In this document: positions 24,917 to 33,545 of the stretch, one piece after another | Numbering within the stretch: the first letter of the stretch is position 1 | Layout: each line of letters opens with the position of its first letter | Source of the DNA: Trebonia sp035294225 | GTDB taxonomy: Bacteria > Actinomycetota > Actinomycetes > Streptosporangiales > Streptosporangiaceae | Reading direction: 5' to 3' | Length of the DNA: 64,000 nucleotides | Assembly (NCBI GenBank): GCA_035294225.1 | Contig: DATGLH010000082.1 | Coordinates: 1 to 64,000 of the forward strand | Program-made: the position numbers and the translations under genes | Notes under the pieces: generated by a model | What the model was told of the DNA's origin: nothing | The model's input: the letters and a program-made list of their open reading frames with translations, nothing else | Database searches by the model: none

Positions 24917-25858
24917 TCACCGCATGGTGAGCACCAGCTTCCCGGCGACGTGGCCGGCATCGCCGAGTTCGTGCGCCTTGGCCGCGTCGGCCAGCGGGAA
25001 CGCGGCGGCGACGACGGGGCGGAGCTTGCCTTCGGTCACCAGGCCGGCGATCGCCGTCATGCCGGCGTGGTCGGCTTCTACCAGCATGACCTCTGCCCGG
25101 ACGCCCAGCCGCGCGGCCTCGGCCGTGACCTCGGGCGCAACCGGCAGCAGGGAGACCAGGATGCCGCCCGGCCTGAGCGTGCGCAGCGACCGGGCCGGGT
25201 AGTCACCGCCGACCGTTTCCAGCACGACGTCGACATCCCTGACCGCCGCGGCGAAATCGGCCGAATGGTAGTCGATCAGCTCATCGGCGCCCAGGGAGCG
25301 CACGAGATCGTGGTTTCTCGCGCTGGCGGTGCCGATCACGTGCGCGCCCCGCGCCTTGGCGATCTGTACCGCCAGGTGGCCGACCCCGCCGGCCGCGGCA
25401 TGGATCAGCACCCGCTGGCCGGCCGCCAGGCGCGCGGTGTCGACGAGCGCCTGCCAGGCGGTGAGCGCCGCCAGCGGCAGCGCGCCGGCCTGCACGTGGT
25501 CGATCTCGCGCGGCTTGAAGGCGAACGCGCGGGCGGGACCCGCGACGTATTCCGCGTGCGAGCCCGCGCCGTGCGGGTACGGCAGCATCCCGAACACCTC
25601 GTCACCCGGCTTGAACAGGGTTACCCCGAAGCCGGTCGCTTCCACCACGCCGGACACGTCCCAGCCGAGCACGAAAGGCGGCGGGCCGAGGAAGATCCGG
25701 TGGGCCCGGTGCTTCCAGTCGGTGGGGTTCAGCCCGGCCGCGTGCACTCGGACCAGGATCTGGCTGAGACCTGGCTGCGGCCGTTCCAGCTCGACTTCCT
25801 TCAGTACCTCCGGTCCGCCGAGGACCTCCTGGCGGATCGCGCGCATCGTCGTGGTCAT
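24917..25858 (-). CDS. NADP-dependent medium-chain dehydrogenase/reductase (quinone oxidoreductase type)
   Basis: 313 residues. N-terminal GroES-like domain (LVRVHAAGLNPTDWKHRAH, VLGWDVSGVVEATG, FKPGDEVFGMLPY), then the nucleotide-binding Rossmann segment RVLIHAAAGGVGHLAVQIAK, which is the AAxGGVGxxAxQ motif of the quinone oxidoreductase subgroup. Zinc-binding Cys clusters are absent, so it is a zinc-free member. It would reduce an activated double bond or quinone with NADPH. The start could be the Met five codons in. It converges on the M20 gene with a hairpin between. Confidence 0.92.
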   Translation of the reverse strand: MTTTMRAIRQEVLGGPEVLKEVELERPQPGLSQILVRVHAAGLNPTDWKHRAHRIFLGPPPFVLGWDVSGVVEATGFGVTLFKPGDEVFGMLPYPHGAGSHAEYVAGPARAFAFKPREIDHVQAGALPLAALTAWQALVDTARLAAGQRVLIHAAAGGVGHLAVQIAKARGAHVIGTASARNHDLVRSLGADELIDYHSADFAAAVRDVDVVLETVGGDYPARSLRTLRPGGILVSLLPVAPEVTAEAARLGVRAEVMLVEADHAGMTAIAGLVTEGKLRPVVAAAFPLADAAKAHELGDAGHVAGKLVLTMR

Positions 25859-25891
25859 GGCTCATAGCCTGCCCGCGATCGCGGCTCGCGG

Positions 25892-26365
25892 CTACACCGG
25901 GGGGCGCACTGCCGTGCGGGCGCCCGGCGCGCCGGGACGGGAGCCTGGCCGGCGCGCCACGGCCGCGGGGATCTCCACCGCCACGTTGGTCGCCTTGACG
26001 GCGGCGGTCGCGAGCATCCCCGGCTCCAGGCGGAGTTCGTCGGCCGCCTCGCGGCTGAGCAGCGACACGAACCGGTGCGGGCCGGCCTGGATCTCGACCT
26101 GCGCCATCACGGTGTCCCTGACAACCCTGGTGACGAGACCGGTGAACCGGTTGCGTACCGACTGCGCGGCCACTGGCGCGCCGTCGGCCGGCACCGCTGA
26201 CTCGGCGCGCTCCCTCGCGAACCGCGCGAGCTCCGCCCCGTCCACCGCGAGGCGGCCGGACGAGTCGGTGGTCTTGGCTATCCGGCCGCTGTCGGCCCAG
26301 CGCAGCATCGTGTCGTAACTGACCCCGAGCAGGTCCGCGGCTTGCCTGATGCGGAAGACAGGCAC
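25892..26365 (-). CDS. HTH-TOBE molybdate/molybdopterin-binding regulator
   Basis: 157 residues from GTG 26365. The N-terminus is a MerR/excisionase-like HTH (FRIRQAADLLGVSYDTMLRWADSGRI). Residues about 70-135 form a TOBE (Mop) domain (RFTGLVTRVVRDTVMAQVEI ... SLLSREAADELRLEPGM). HTH plus TOBE is the layout of small molybdate-responsive regulators. The gene starts one base after the stop of the Mop-like gene, so the two are translationally close and probably one operon. No molybdate transporter (modABC) lies nearby, which is unusual for this pair. Confidence 0.88.
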   Translation of the reverse strand: MPVFRIRQAADLLGVSYDTMLRWADSGRIAKTTDSSGRLAVDGAELARFARERAESAVPADGAPVAAQSVRNRFTGLVTRVVRDTVMAQVEIQAGPHRFVSLLSREAADELRLEPGMLATAAVKATNVAVEIPAAVARRPGSRPGAPGARTAVRPPV

Positions 26366-26366
26366 G

Positions 26367-26576
26367 TCAGCCGGCGACGGCCACGATCACGTCCGACGCC
26401 TTGATCACCGCGGTGACCTCGCTGCCCTCGGCGATCCCGAGGTCGCGGACCGCCTCCACGGTGATCGAGGCCACCAGGCGCACCCCGCCCGCGTCCAACT
26501 CGACGTTCGCGATCGCCTCTCCGGCGTTGATGGCGGTGACCCGGGCCGGCACCTGGTTACGCGCGCTCAGCTTCAT
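26367..26576 (-). CDS. Mop-type TOBE domain protein (molybdopterin/molybdate binding)
   Basis: 69 residues from ATG 26576. GGAGG eight bases upstream supports this start over an in-frame GTG at 26591. The whole protein is one TOBE/Mop domain: MKLSARNQVPARVTAINAGE, then VELDAGGVRLVASITVEAV, then GSEVTAVIKASDVIVAV. Such molbindins assemble into hexamers and store molybdate. The stop lies one base before the start of the HTH-TOBE regulator. Its promoter region carries an 11-bp inverted repeat (26613-26651). Confidence 0.9.
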   Translation of the reverse strand: MKLSARNQVPARVTAINAGEAIANVELDAGGVRLVASITVEAVRDLGIAEGSEVTAVIKASDVIVAVAG

Positions 26577-26612
26577 GACTCGCACCTCCACGGGCGATCG
26601 GCGGCTCTCACG

Positions 26613-26651
26613 TCATGTGCGGCAGTTCATCCTCATTTACGCCGCACATGA
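26613..26651. promoter_or_regulatory. 11-bp perfect inverted repeat, putative operator
   Basis: TCATGTGCGGC at 26613-26623 and GCCGCACATGA at 26641-26651, 17-base spacer, between the divergent Mop-type gene and the methyltransferase. The long spacer suits either two dimer half-sites or an RNA hairpin. A candidate target of the HTH-TOBE regulator. Confidence 0.45.
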
Positions 26652-26693
26652 TGCTGCTTGCTCAATTATCTCCGGTATCTGCATGATGATGGC

Positions 26694-27755
26694 ATGGACG
26701 TCAACGCGAGTCGCCGACGGTGGGATGAAATGCTGCGCAGCCTCGCGGGCCTGCTCCCGCCCGGCCCCGCGTCCGTTCTCGTCGGCGGCCGCGGCGAGCA
26801 GGCGGCGGTCCTCGCCGCCCGGCTCGCCGCCGCGCTGGAAGGGCGCGTCCGGGTGTGCAGCGACGGGGGCGACGGGGGCGCGCCCTGGGACGTGGTGATC
26901 TGGGCGCGCACCGCCACCGCCGCCACCGCCGCCACCGCCGCCACCGCCGGCCACGGCGGCGAGGACCAGGCCGACATCGTCATCGACATGCACGACCCGG
27001 ACTGGCCGGTGATCCGCCGCGTCGCCGCCCCGCTCGCGGCCCGCGGCCCGTGGTACCTCACGGAGACCCGGGCGTTCTTCGGCTGCCGGGCCGCCACGTG
27101 GGACGCCAAGTTCGGCGATGACCTGCCCGCCTACGCCGCCGCCATCGCCCAGGCCGGGATCGCCGCGGGCGGTGTCGTCATCGACCTCGGCTGCGGCACC
27201 GGGCGGGCGCTGCCGTCCCTTCGCCAGGCGGTCGGCCCGGACGGCTCCGTCATCGCGGTCGACGTGACACCCGAGATGCTCAGCCAGGCACGTCCGGCGA
27301 GCCGGAGGGCGCGCGCCGCGCTGGTCCTCGCCGATGCCCGGCGCCTGCCCTTCGCCACCGCGTCAGCCGACGCTATTTTCGCGGCGGGCCTGATCAACCA
27401 CCTGCCCGACGCCGAAGCCGGGTTCCGCGAGCTCGCCCGCGTCACCCGGCCCGGCGGGCTGCTCGTCCTGTTCCACCCGGCCGGGCGCGCGGCGCTCGCC
27501 GCCCGGCACGGCCGCGCTCTGTCCGCGGACGAACCGCTCGCCGCCGGACCGCTGCGACGGTCAACCCAGGCCACGGGATGGCGGCTGACGGCCTACGACG
27601 ACGCGGCGAGCCGCTTCTTCGCCGTCGCGGTACGGCAACAGTCCGGCCTGGGCGGGTTATCGCCCCGAGGGGGCGGCCAGGCCGCGGCCTCGGCTACGCG
27701 GGGACCACCGTCCTGGCGTTCGAACCGCTGGGAGAGTCGATCCCGGACGAGATGA
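26694..27755 (+). CDS. Class I SAM-dependent methyltransferase
   Basis: 353 residues from ATG 26694; earlier in-frame starts have no better binding site. Residues about 1-120 are an extra domain ending in an Ala/Thr run (TATAATAATAATA) encoded by a GCC/ACC triplet repeat. The methyltransferase domain then shows motif I VVIDLGCGTGRALPSL, acidic post-I VIAVDVTPEML, and LPFATASADAIFAAGLINHL with ARVTRPGGLLVLF. This is the UbiE/Methyltransf_11 pattern. The last ~35 residues run antisense to the truncated PPOX gene and may be a readthrough tail after an original stop was lost. Substrate unknown. Confidence 0.82.
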   Translation: MDVNASRRRWDEMLRSLAGLLPPGPASVLVGGRGEQAAVLAARLAAALEGRVRVCSDGGDGGAPWDVVIWARTATAATAATAATAGHGGEDQADIVIDMHDPDWPVIRRVAAPLAARGPWYLTETRAFFGCRAATWDAKFGDDLPAYAAAIAQAGIAAGGVVIDLGCGTGRALPSLRQAVGPDGSVIAVDVTPEMLSQARPASRRARAALVLADARRLPFATASADAIFAAGLINHLPDAEAGFRELARVTRPGGLLVLFHPAGRAALAARHGRALSADEPLAAGPLRRSTQATGWRLTAYDDAASRFFAVAVRQQSGLGGLSPRGGGQAAASATRGPPSWRSNRWESRSRTR

Positions 27756-27978
27756 TGCGCGTGGGCTTGATCCGGACGATGGTGTCGTCGGAGTTGTCCC
27801 CGAAGGCCTTGCCGCCCGAGGGGATCACCTCGGCGGTCCCGCGCGCTTCGAGCATGCGCGGTTGCCACGGCGGGAGCACGTCGTCGATGACGATGCTGGC
27901 CCGGCCGGTGCGCCGCACGCCGCGGGTCTTCTTGGTCTGGCTGATCCGCGGCTCCGGGCGGCGCCCGGCACACGTCAT
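27694..27978 (-). pseudogene. N-terminally truncated PPOX-class (F420/FMN split-barrel) oxidoreductase
   Basis: 94 readable residues: QTKKTRGVRRTGRASIVIDD, then WQPRMLEARGTAEVI and TIVRIKPTRIISSGID. They match the second half of pyridoxamine-phosphate-oxidase-like F420-dependent enzymes, normally about 140-150 residues. The first strands (the 'R-x-G-R-L-A-T-x-x-x-x-G' half) are missing, because the segment upstream is occupied by the histidine kinase stop at 27996. The C-terminal end is intact. Likely a deletion remnant rather than a working enzyme, and it overlaps the methyltransferase tail. Confidence 0.7.
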
Positions 27979-27995
27979 CCAGCCTCGCGGGCCCC

Positions 27996-29156
27996 CTAAC
28001 TCATCGCCGCCCGGCCCGGGGCACGATCGGGACAGTCAACGCGGTGCGCACGATCCGGCCCCGCAGCCCCGGGTATCACCAGTTCGAACGTCGAGCCGCG
28101 GCCAACGGCGCTGCGCACCCGGACCGATCCGTGGTGGGCTTCCGCGATCGCCGCCACGATCGGCAGCCCGAGCCCGAACCCGCCGGTCTCCCGGCTCCGG
28201 TAGGGAGTCGCGCGGGAGAACCGGCCGAAGATCCGCTCCAGGTCGTCCTCCGCGATGCCGCAGCCCGAGTCCGTCACCGTGAACACGGCGCTCCCGTCTT
28301 CGATCCGGGTGCTGAGCTCTATGAGGTCGTCTGCCTCGGTGTGGGCGACGGCGTTCTCCAGCAGCGCGTCCAGCGCCGCCGCCAGCCGGTCGCGGTCACC
28401 CTGGACGGTGGCCTCGGCCACCTCCCCCAGGCGCCAGCGGCGCGGCGTATAGCCCCAGCGATCCAGCGCCTCCATGACCACCGAGTCGACCGCCACCGGT
28501 GCCATGTCCAGGAAGCCGGGGCTGCCCGCCGAGGCGAGCAGCAGCAGGCGGCCCGCCAGCTTGCGCAGCCTGACCAGCTCGCCGACCACCACGCGGGCGT
28601 CGTCGGCGATCTCCTGGCCGGCCTCCTGGCCGGCTGCCGCCTGCTCGATGAGCTCTGCGTGACCGAGCGCCACCGTAATCGGCGTGCCCAGCTCGTGCGA
28701 GGCATCCAGCAGGAACGTCCGCTGCTGTTCGAGCAGCCGCAGGTTCTCGCGGGAGACCCGCTCCACCTGTTCCAGCGCGGCCAGCCGCTCCTCGAGCGCC
28801 GCCGCCCGCCGCCGCCCGTGCCAGACCATCGCCAGGAACATGAGCGCGACCAGCGGAACTTCGATCAGGTAATCAGCCTGCTGCTGACCGTCCGCGACCT
28901 GCGCCCCGATGATCCCCCCGGTCGCCAGCGTCACCGCCGCCACCGTCAGGATGGCGGGCTGGAGCCGCCACATCCGGAACCCGTAGACGATCGTCAGGCT
29001 CACCCAGATGACGAGGAAGGGGATCGTCGACCAGCTTCCCATCGCGCGCATGCCGAGCAGGTTCACCCCGACGAACACGGCCCAGCCGACGTCCACCCAT
29101 GACGACCGCGCCCGCCGCAGCGCACGTCTCATCGGTGGCCCCAGGACACGCATCAT
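27996..29156 (-). CDS. Sensor histidine kinase (orphan)
   Basis: 386 residues. The N-terminal 115 residues contain about four hydrophobic helices (VGWAVFVGVNLLGM, IPFLVIWVSLTIVYGF, AILTVAAVTLATGGIIG, LIEVPLVALMFLAMVW), with no large extracellular sensor. A coiled linker follows, then the HisKA H-box DASHELGTPITVALGH. ATPase boxes are N (ALLENAVAHTEADD), G1 (VTDSGCGIAEDDLERIF) and G2 (TGGFGLGLPIV). No response regulator gene lies on either side, so its partner is elsewhere or was lost. It reads into the truncated PPOX gene. Confidence 0.93.
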   Translation of the reverse strand: MMRVLGPPMRRALRRARSSWVDVGWAVFVGVNLLGMRAMGSWSTIPFLVIWVSLTIVYGFRMWRLQPAILTVAAVTLATGGIIGAQVADGQQQADYLIEVPLVALMFLAMVWHGRRRAAALEERLAALEQVERVSRENLRLLEQQRTFLLDASHELGTPITVALGHAELIEQAAAGQEAGQEIADDARVVVGELVRLRKLAGRLLLLASAGSPGFLDMAPVAVDSVVMEALDRWGYTPRRWRLGEVAEATVQGDRDRLAAALDALLENAVAHTEADDLIELSTRIEDGSAVFTVTDSGCGIAEDDLERIFGRFSRATPYRSRETGGFGLGLPIVAAIAEAHHGSVRVRSAVGRGSTFELVIPGAAGPDRAHRVDCPDRAPGRAAMS

Positions 29157-29290
29157 CCCGCCTTCCGCTTCCTCCGCTCCCTCGCTGTAGACGCCGATCT
29201 TAGGGGGGCCATGTCACGCCGGCCAGCTACCGATAGTCTCGGCACAGGAACAGTTCGGATCATGCCACGCCAACGGACACGGAGGACATC

Positions 29291-29713
29291 ATGCCGGCAA
29301 AGGGAAGCGCCGAATGGAAGGGTGACCTGCGGTCGGGCAGCGGTACCTTCACCGCTGGGGACTCGATCAGCGGCGGGTACACCTTCACATCCCGGTTCGA
29401 GGACGGTCCCGGTTCCAATCCCGAGCAACTGATAGCCGCCGCCCACGCGGCCTGCTTCTCGATGGCGCTGTCGAACATCCTCGCGGAGGCGGGGACCACC
29501 CCGGAGTCGGTCCGCACCGACGCCACGGTGACGCTGCGGCTCGTCGACGGCGCGCCCACGATCACGAAGATCGCCCTGGTCACGGTCGGCCGGGTGCCGG
29601 GCATCGACAAGGCCGCCTTCGCCAAGCACGCCGAGACGGCGAAGGCGACGTGCCCGGTGAGCAGGGCGCTCGCCGGCGTGCCCGAGGTCACCTTGGAAGC
29701 GTCGCTGCTTTGA
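29291..29713 (+). CDS. OsmC-family peroxiredoxin-like protein
   Basis: 140 residues, the family length. Motifs are SAEWKGDLRSGSGTF at the N-terminus, SNPEQLIAAAHAACFSMALS with the first redox Cys, and AETAKATCPVSRALAGVPEV with the second. OsmC proteins reduce organic hydroperoxides through this Cys pair. A GGAGG-like site (GGACACGGAGGACATC) precedes ATG 29291. A short 20-base tandem duplication spans the stop codon, and an aldo-keto reductase fragment follows on the same strand. Confidence 0.95.
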   Translation: MPAKGSAEWKGDLRSGSGTFTAGDSISGGYTFTSRFEDGPGSNPEQLIAAAHAACFSMALSNILAEAGTTPESVRTDATVTLRLVDGAPTITKIALVTVGRVPGIDKAAFAKHAETAKATCPVSRALAGVPEVTLEASLL

Positions 29714-29740
29714 CAGGCGGGTCGCTGCCTTGACAGGCGG
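29701..29740. repeat. 20-base tandem duplication spanning the OsmC stop codon
   Basis: GTCGCTGCTTTGACAGGCGG (29701-29720) is followed by a copy with one substitution (29721-29740). The first copy contains the TGA at 29711-29713. Confidence 0.85.
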
Positions 29741-29754
29741 AGCGGTGACCGCGG

Positions 29755-30072
29755 ACGGGCGCGCTGCTCGATTCCTGCCTGCGCATGGGCATCGCGCTTG
29801 AGGCGTACAGTCCCCTCGGCACCGGGCGCCACCTGTCCAACAGGGTCGTGACCGAGATCGCCGCGGCCGTGGAGCGCACCCCCGCCCAGGTGCTGCTGCG
29901 CTGGTGCGTCCAGCACGGCATCCCGGTCATCCCCAAGTCGGCCCATCGCGAGCGGATCGGGGAGAACGCGCAGATCTTCGACTTCACCCTGGCGGACGCC
30001 GACATGGCCGCGCTCGACGCGCTCGACCAGACCGGCGGCACCGCCCGGGCGCTTGAGCGGCCCTGGTGGTGA
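29755..30072 (+). pseudogene. Aldo/keto reductase, C-terminal third only
   Basis: The frame from about 29755 reads LLDSCLRMGIALEAYSPLGT, then TPAQVLLRWCVQHGIPVIPKS, HRERIGENAQIFDFTLADAD and a normal C-terminus. These are the last barrel strands and NADPH-binding segment (IPKSAHRERIGEN) of a roughly 275-residue aldo-keto reductase. The N-terminal two thirds, including the catalytic Tyr and Lys, are absent; the OsmC gene lies there instead. The first ATG (29785) has no binding site. A 5' deletion remnant. Confidence 0.8.
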
Positions 30073-30111
30073 GGGCGCTGGCCGGTCCCCCGAACGGAAG
30101 GCGGCGGCTGT

Positions 30112-30909
30112 TCAGCCGGTGATCGACACGCTCGCCTCGGCGGTGTAGACGCAGAAGGTGAACGACTCGGTGAAGTAGAGCCGGACCCGGTCCGCGTCGT
30201 GGGACAGGTAGCCGATCGACAGGTCCTGGCCCAGGTGGAGTTCGTGGTCGCCGCCGCGGACGGACAGCAGGAGCGCGCCGTCGATCGCGGGCGCCCAGAC
30301 GATGTCGCCGTCGATCACGCGCGCCAGGTGCTCGCGGATCGGGTAGCCGTGCTCGGTGGTCTCGCTGACCGCCGTGTAGGCGTCCGCGGACAGCAGCAGC
30401 GAGTACGGGCCGGCCACGCCCGCCAGCCGCAGCCGGCTCACCGCCTTGCTGACCGCGTCCGGGTAGTCCCTGGCCTCCGACGGCAGTGACAGCCTCTCGT
30501 TGGACGAGGCCTGCCGGATGCCGGCGATCTGGGCCGCCTGGTACCCGTCGAAGACCGCGCGGTCCTCGGCGAAGGCGATCTTCTTCGCCGCGTCCTTCAC
30601 CGGCTGCCAGTCCGGGTCGAGCGCGCCCCGCTCCACCGCGTCGATCTGCGCCCGGTCCAGGGTGAACGGCACGGTGAGCTCCACGACCGGCCGCCAGGCA
30701 CGCAGGCCCGCGAGGATCCCGTCAGCCGGCGGGTCGATCGGCGTCAGGTGGCCGGTGCCGACGCCCGCCAGCGTCACCCCGTCCGGGCCGGTCACGTCCA
30801 CTACCCGCCGCCCGGCGACGTGCAGCTCGAACGTGCGCTTGGCCTCCTCTTCGAGGCTGGCCCACGCGGCGGCCGAGATCGGGGCGAGTTCGCGGTGCAG
30901 GTTGTTCAT
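30112..30909 (-). CDS. Family 1 encapsulin shell protein
   Basis: 265 residues, standard for the linocin-M18/encapsulin family with HK97 phage-capsid fold. Recognisable blocks are MNNLHRELAPISAAAWASLE at the start, then GRRVVDVTGPDGVTLAGVGTG, WRPVVELTVPFTLDR, ALDPDWQPVKDAAKKIAFAE and the C-terminal SFTFCVYTAEASVSI. It forms a cytoplasmic protein cage. The DyP peroxidase directly upstream overlaps its start by four bases (ATGA) and carries a cargo-loading tail. So this is a complete cargo-plus-shell operon, probably protecting against oxidative stress. Confidence 0.96.
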   Translation of the reverse strand: MNNLHRELAPISAAAWASLEEEAKRTFELHVAGRRVVDVTGPDGVTLAGVGTGHLTPIDPPADGILAGLRAWRPVVELTVPFTLDRAQIDAVERGALDPDWQPVKDAAKKIAFAEDRAVFDGYQAAQIAGIRQASSNERLSLPSEARDYPDAVSKAVSRLRLAGVAGPYSLLLSADAYTAVSETTEHGYPIREHLARVIDGDIVWAPAIDGALLLSVRGGDHELHLGQDLSIGYLSHDADRVRLYFTESFTFCVYTAEASVSITG

Positions 30910-31940
30910 CGCTGTCCCTTCAAGGAGCCGATACCGAGAGAGCCGTCCCCGCCGGCCCGGGCCATGGCGTCCCGGGCCCGCGGCTGGGCCGCGCCCGGCG
31001 CGTCGGGCAGGTCATCGAGGAAATCCGCGGACGGGGCGAAGAACAAGGTGCCGGTCAGCGCGGTGGAGAAATCGAGGATCCGGTCGGTGTTGCCGGGAGG
31101 CCGGCCGAGGAACATGTTCTCCAGCATCTCCTCGGTGACCGAAGGCGAGGCGGCGTAGGCGATGTAATAGGTGCCGAACTCCCCCGTCCCGGCGCGCCCA
31201 AACGGCATGTTCGCCCGGACGATCTGCCGTTCCTCCCCGTCCGGGCCGGTGATCGTGTTCAGCGCCACGTGCGAGTCGGCCGGCTTGACGTCGTCGGGGA
31301 GCTCGATGTCGTCCAGCTTGGTGCGGCCGATCACGCGCTCTTGTTCCTCGACGCTCAGCGCGTTCCATGCCGCCATGTCGTGCACGTACTTCTGCACGGT
31401 CACGTAGCTGCCGCCGGCGAAGTCCGGGTCCTGGTCGCCGCTGACCAGCGCGGCCTTGTCGCCGGCCCGCCCGGACGGCGACTCGGTGCCGTCCACGAAC
31501 CCGATCAGGTCGCGCTCGTCGAAGTACCGGAAGCCGTGCACCTCGTCGGCCACCGTGACCACGTCTTTCAGCCGGTCCATCACCTTGGCGGCAAACTCGA
31601 AACACAGGTCCATCCGGTTGGCCCTGATGTGGAACAGCAGGTCGCCGGGGGTGGCGGGCGCGACGTGCCGGGGGCCGGCCAGCTCGCGGAACGGGTGCAG
31701 CTCCGCCGGGCGGGGCCCGGCGAACAGCCGGTCCCACAGGTCTGAGCCGACCGCCGCGACGGCCGCCAGCTCGCCGCCCGGGGTCCGGAAGCCGACCGAC
31801 CGCTGCAACCCCGGCACGTCGGCCAGCAGGTCCCGCACGGGGCCCTCCCCGCCCGGGTCCACGATCAGGACGAGGAAGATCGCCGCGGCGGTGAGCGGGA
31901 CCACTATCGGCTGCGGCTCTGGCGGCATTGGCACAAGCAC
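30906..31940 (-). CDS. DyP-type haem peroxidase, encapsulin cargo
   Basis: About 344 residues. The DyP signature GFVDGTESP carries the catalytic Asp (about D150), and DSHVALNT holds the likely proximal haem His (about H224); QIVRANMPFG is also typical. The extreme C-terminus DGSLGIGSLKGQR is an encapsulin targeting peptide (LGIGSL core) reached by a Pro/Ala/Arg-rich flexible linker. The stop overlaps the encapsulin start, giving coupled translation of cargo and shell. Several starts are possible (GTG 31940, GTG 31934, ATG 31928); the second has the best spacing from AAGGGA. Confidence 0.95.
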   Translation of the reverse strand: MLVPMPPEPQPIVVPLTAAAIFLVLIVDPGGEGPVRDLLADVPGLQRSVGFRTPGGELAAVAAVGSDLWDRLFAGPRPAELHPFRELAGPRHVAPATPGDLLFHIRANRMDLCFEFAAKVMDRLKDVVTVADEVHGFRYFDERDLIGFVDGTESPSGRAGDKAALVSGDQDPDFAGGSYVTVQKYVHDMAAWNALSVEEQERVIGRTKLDDIELPDDVKPADSHVALNTITGPDGEERQIVRANMPFGRAGTGEFGTYYIAYAASPSVTEEMLENMFLGRPPGNTDRILDFSTALTGTLFFAPSADFLDDLPDAPGAAQPRARDAMARAGGDGSLGIGSLKGQR

Positions 31941-32029
31941 ACGTCCCTTCGGCCTCGACGGACACTAGCTTCCCACACGCTGGCCGCTTGCGGCGGAGGG
32001 GGCGGCCGTAGCGGGCCGGCGCCGCCGGA

Positions 32030-33268
32030 CTACCTGATCTTCCAGGTGAACGACGCCGACCCGGTCGCCTGGAGCGCGTCGGACGCGGTGACCTCGACGT
32101 CGAAGGTTCCCCGCTTAGCCGGCCGGCCGGTGATCAGCCCGGACGAGCTCATCGACAGCCCGGGCGGCAGCCCGGACGCGGCGAACGACACCGGGACCCC
32201 GCTGTCCTGGTCGGAGGCGGCGATCCGCAGCGCGACGGCTGATCTGGCGGCCGTCGTGCGGTTCCCGGGGGAGCGCACCGCAAGCGTCCCGTGCACGTCC
32301 CAGATGAACGTCACCGCGCCCGGGACGGCGCCGGCCGGCGGGATGACCGTCACCGTGTACCGGCCGATTGCGCGCGGTTTGCCGGTGATCTGCCCGAACG
32401 AGTTAACAGACACTCCCGGCGGCAGGCCGCTTCCCGTGTAGCCGGCCGGCGCGGTCCCCGAGGCCAGCGAGGTCAGCGTCCGGATCTGCTCCGTGCGGAC
32501 AGCCGTGTTCACCTGGCTGGCCTGCACGGGGCCGAGGTAGTCGAGGTCCGCCTTGCCGCCGATCCCGCTTACGGTGCCATCCTGCGAGTACTGCCAGAAC
32601 GTCAGGTTGCTCCATGCCGGGGGTATCGACGGGACGGGCACGCCGTAGGACGCGATCCACAGCGGGTCCGCGCTGAACAGCTTGCTGTCCCCCGTGCAGG
32701 CATCCCACCACGCGGTCGTGGTGTAGATGACCGGCGCCTCACCGGTCTTCGCCCTTGCCTCGCCGACGAACCCCTGGATCCACGCCACCATGGCCGGCGT
32801 GCTGAGCCCGTAGCACTGGTTGGCGTGCTTTTCCGAGTTGACGTACGGGTCGGGCTCCAGGTCCACCGCGATCGGCAGCATAAAAGGATAAGCCGAGGCG
32901 GGCACCTTGCTGATCTCGGTCCACGCGTAGTCGGCCTGAGCCTTTCCCGAGCCATTCCCGGGGTACGGGTTGGCGAACGCATAAGGCATCACATAAAGGC
33001 CCGCGGCCGCCGCCTGCTCGGCGTCGGGCAGGTAATCCGGGTCCGTGTAGTAGTCGCCCTCGGTCGCCTTGACCGCGACGAAGCTGTCCGCCCCGGCCAC
33101 TTGCGCCCAGTTGACCGACGAGCCGTTTACCGAGGACACGTCCGTGCCCTGCTGGGCCGTGGCGACCGCGGCCGCGACAGGCGCCGGCGCGGTGGCCGCA
33201 ATCGCCAGCCCCGCGATGATAATCAGCGCGCCGACAGCGGTGCCGGCGCGCCCCCGTATCCCAGGCAC
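32030..33268 (-). CDS. Secreted GH25-type lysozyme with two putative Ig-like domains
   Basis: 412 residues with an N-terminal signal (AVGALIIIAGLAIAATAPAPVAAA). The catalytic GH25 domain begins GTDVSSVNGSSVNWAQVAGA and includes FVAVKATEGDYY, LPIAVDLEPDPY (the catalytic acidic pair), VIYTTTAWWDACTG and FWQYSQDGTVSGIGGKADLD. Residues about 260-412 hold two repeats of the 'LPPGxSxxxxGxIxGxPxxxGxYxVTV' type, which are putative Ig/cadherin-like modules. It would cleave peptidoglycan outside the cell. It is monocistronic and lies next to the divergent UppP gene, also a cell-wall function. Confidence 0.9.
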   Translation of the reverse strand: MPGIRGRAGTAVGALIIIAGLAIAATAPAPVAAAVATAQQGTDVSSVNGSSVNWAQVAGADSFVAVKATEGDYYTDPDYLPDAEQAAAAGLYVMPYAFANPYPGNGSGKAQADYAWTEISKVPASAYPFMLPIAVDLEPDPYVNSEKHANQCYGLSTPAMVAWIQGFVGEARAKTGEAPVIYTTTAWWDACTGDSKLFSADPLWIASYGVPVPSIPPAWSNLTFWQYSQDGTVSGIGGKADLDYLGPVQASQVNTAVRTEQIRTLTSLASGTAPAGYTGSGLPPGVSVNSFGQITGKPRAIGRYTVTVIPPAGAVPGAVTFIWDVHGTLAVRSPGNRTTAARSAVALRIAASDQDSGVPVSFAASGLPPGLSMSSSGLITGRPAKRGTFDVEVTASDALQATGSASFTWKIR

Positions 33269-33545
33269 GCGCCGGAGCCTATCAACGCCTTTGCCGCGAA
33301 CGCTGGCAAAACCGATGATTTAACGCCGATCTCTCGTGCCCGGCCCCGGGATCTTGATTTCAGGGAAGAACTGGGCATAAAGCGGACATCGGAATGCCGG
33401 CCCGGGATTCTAAGCTGGAGCCTTCTCAGCAGGTGATGCCGGCGCGCCGACAGTCCGATTTCATGGCCCGTTCACGGCCCGCGGGTACGATGGCGTGGAA
33501 CCTGGGGGGCCTGAGCGTGCGCTTGTTCCGTGGCGAGGGGGCGCG

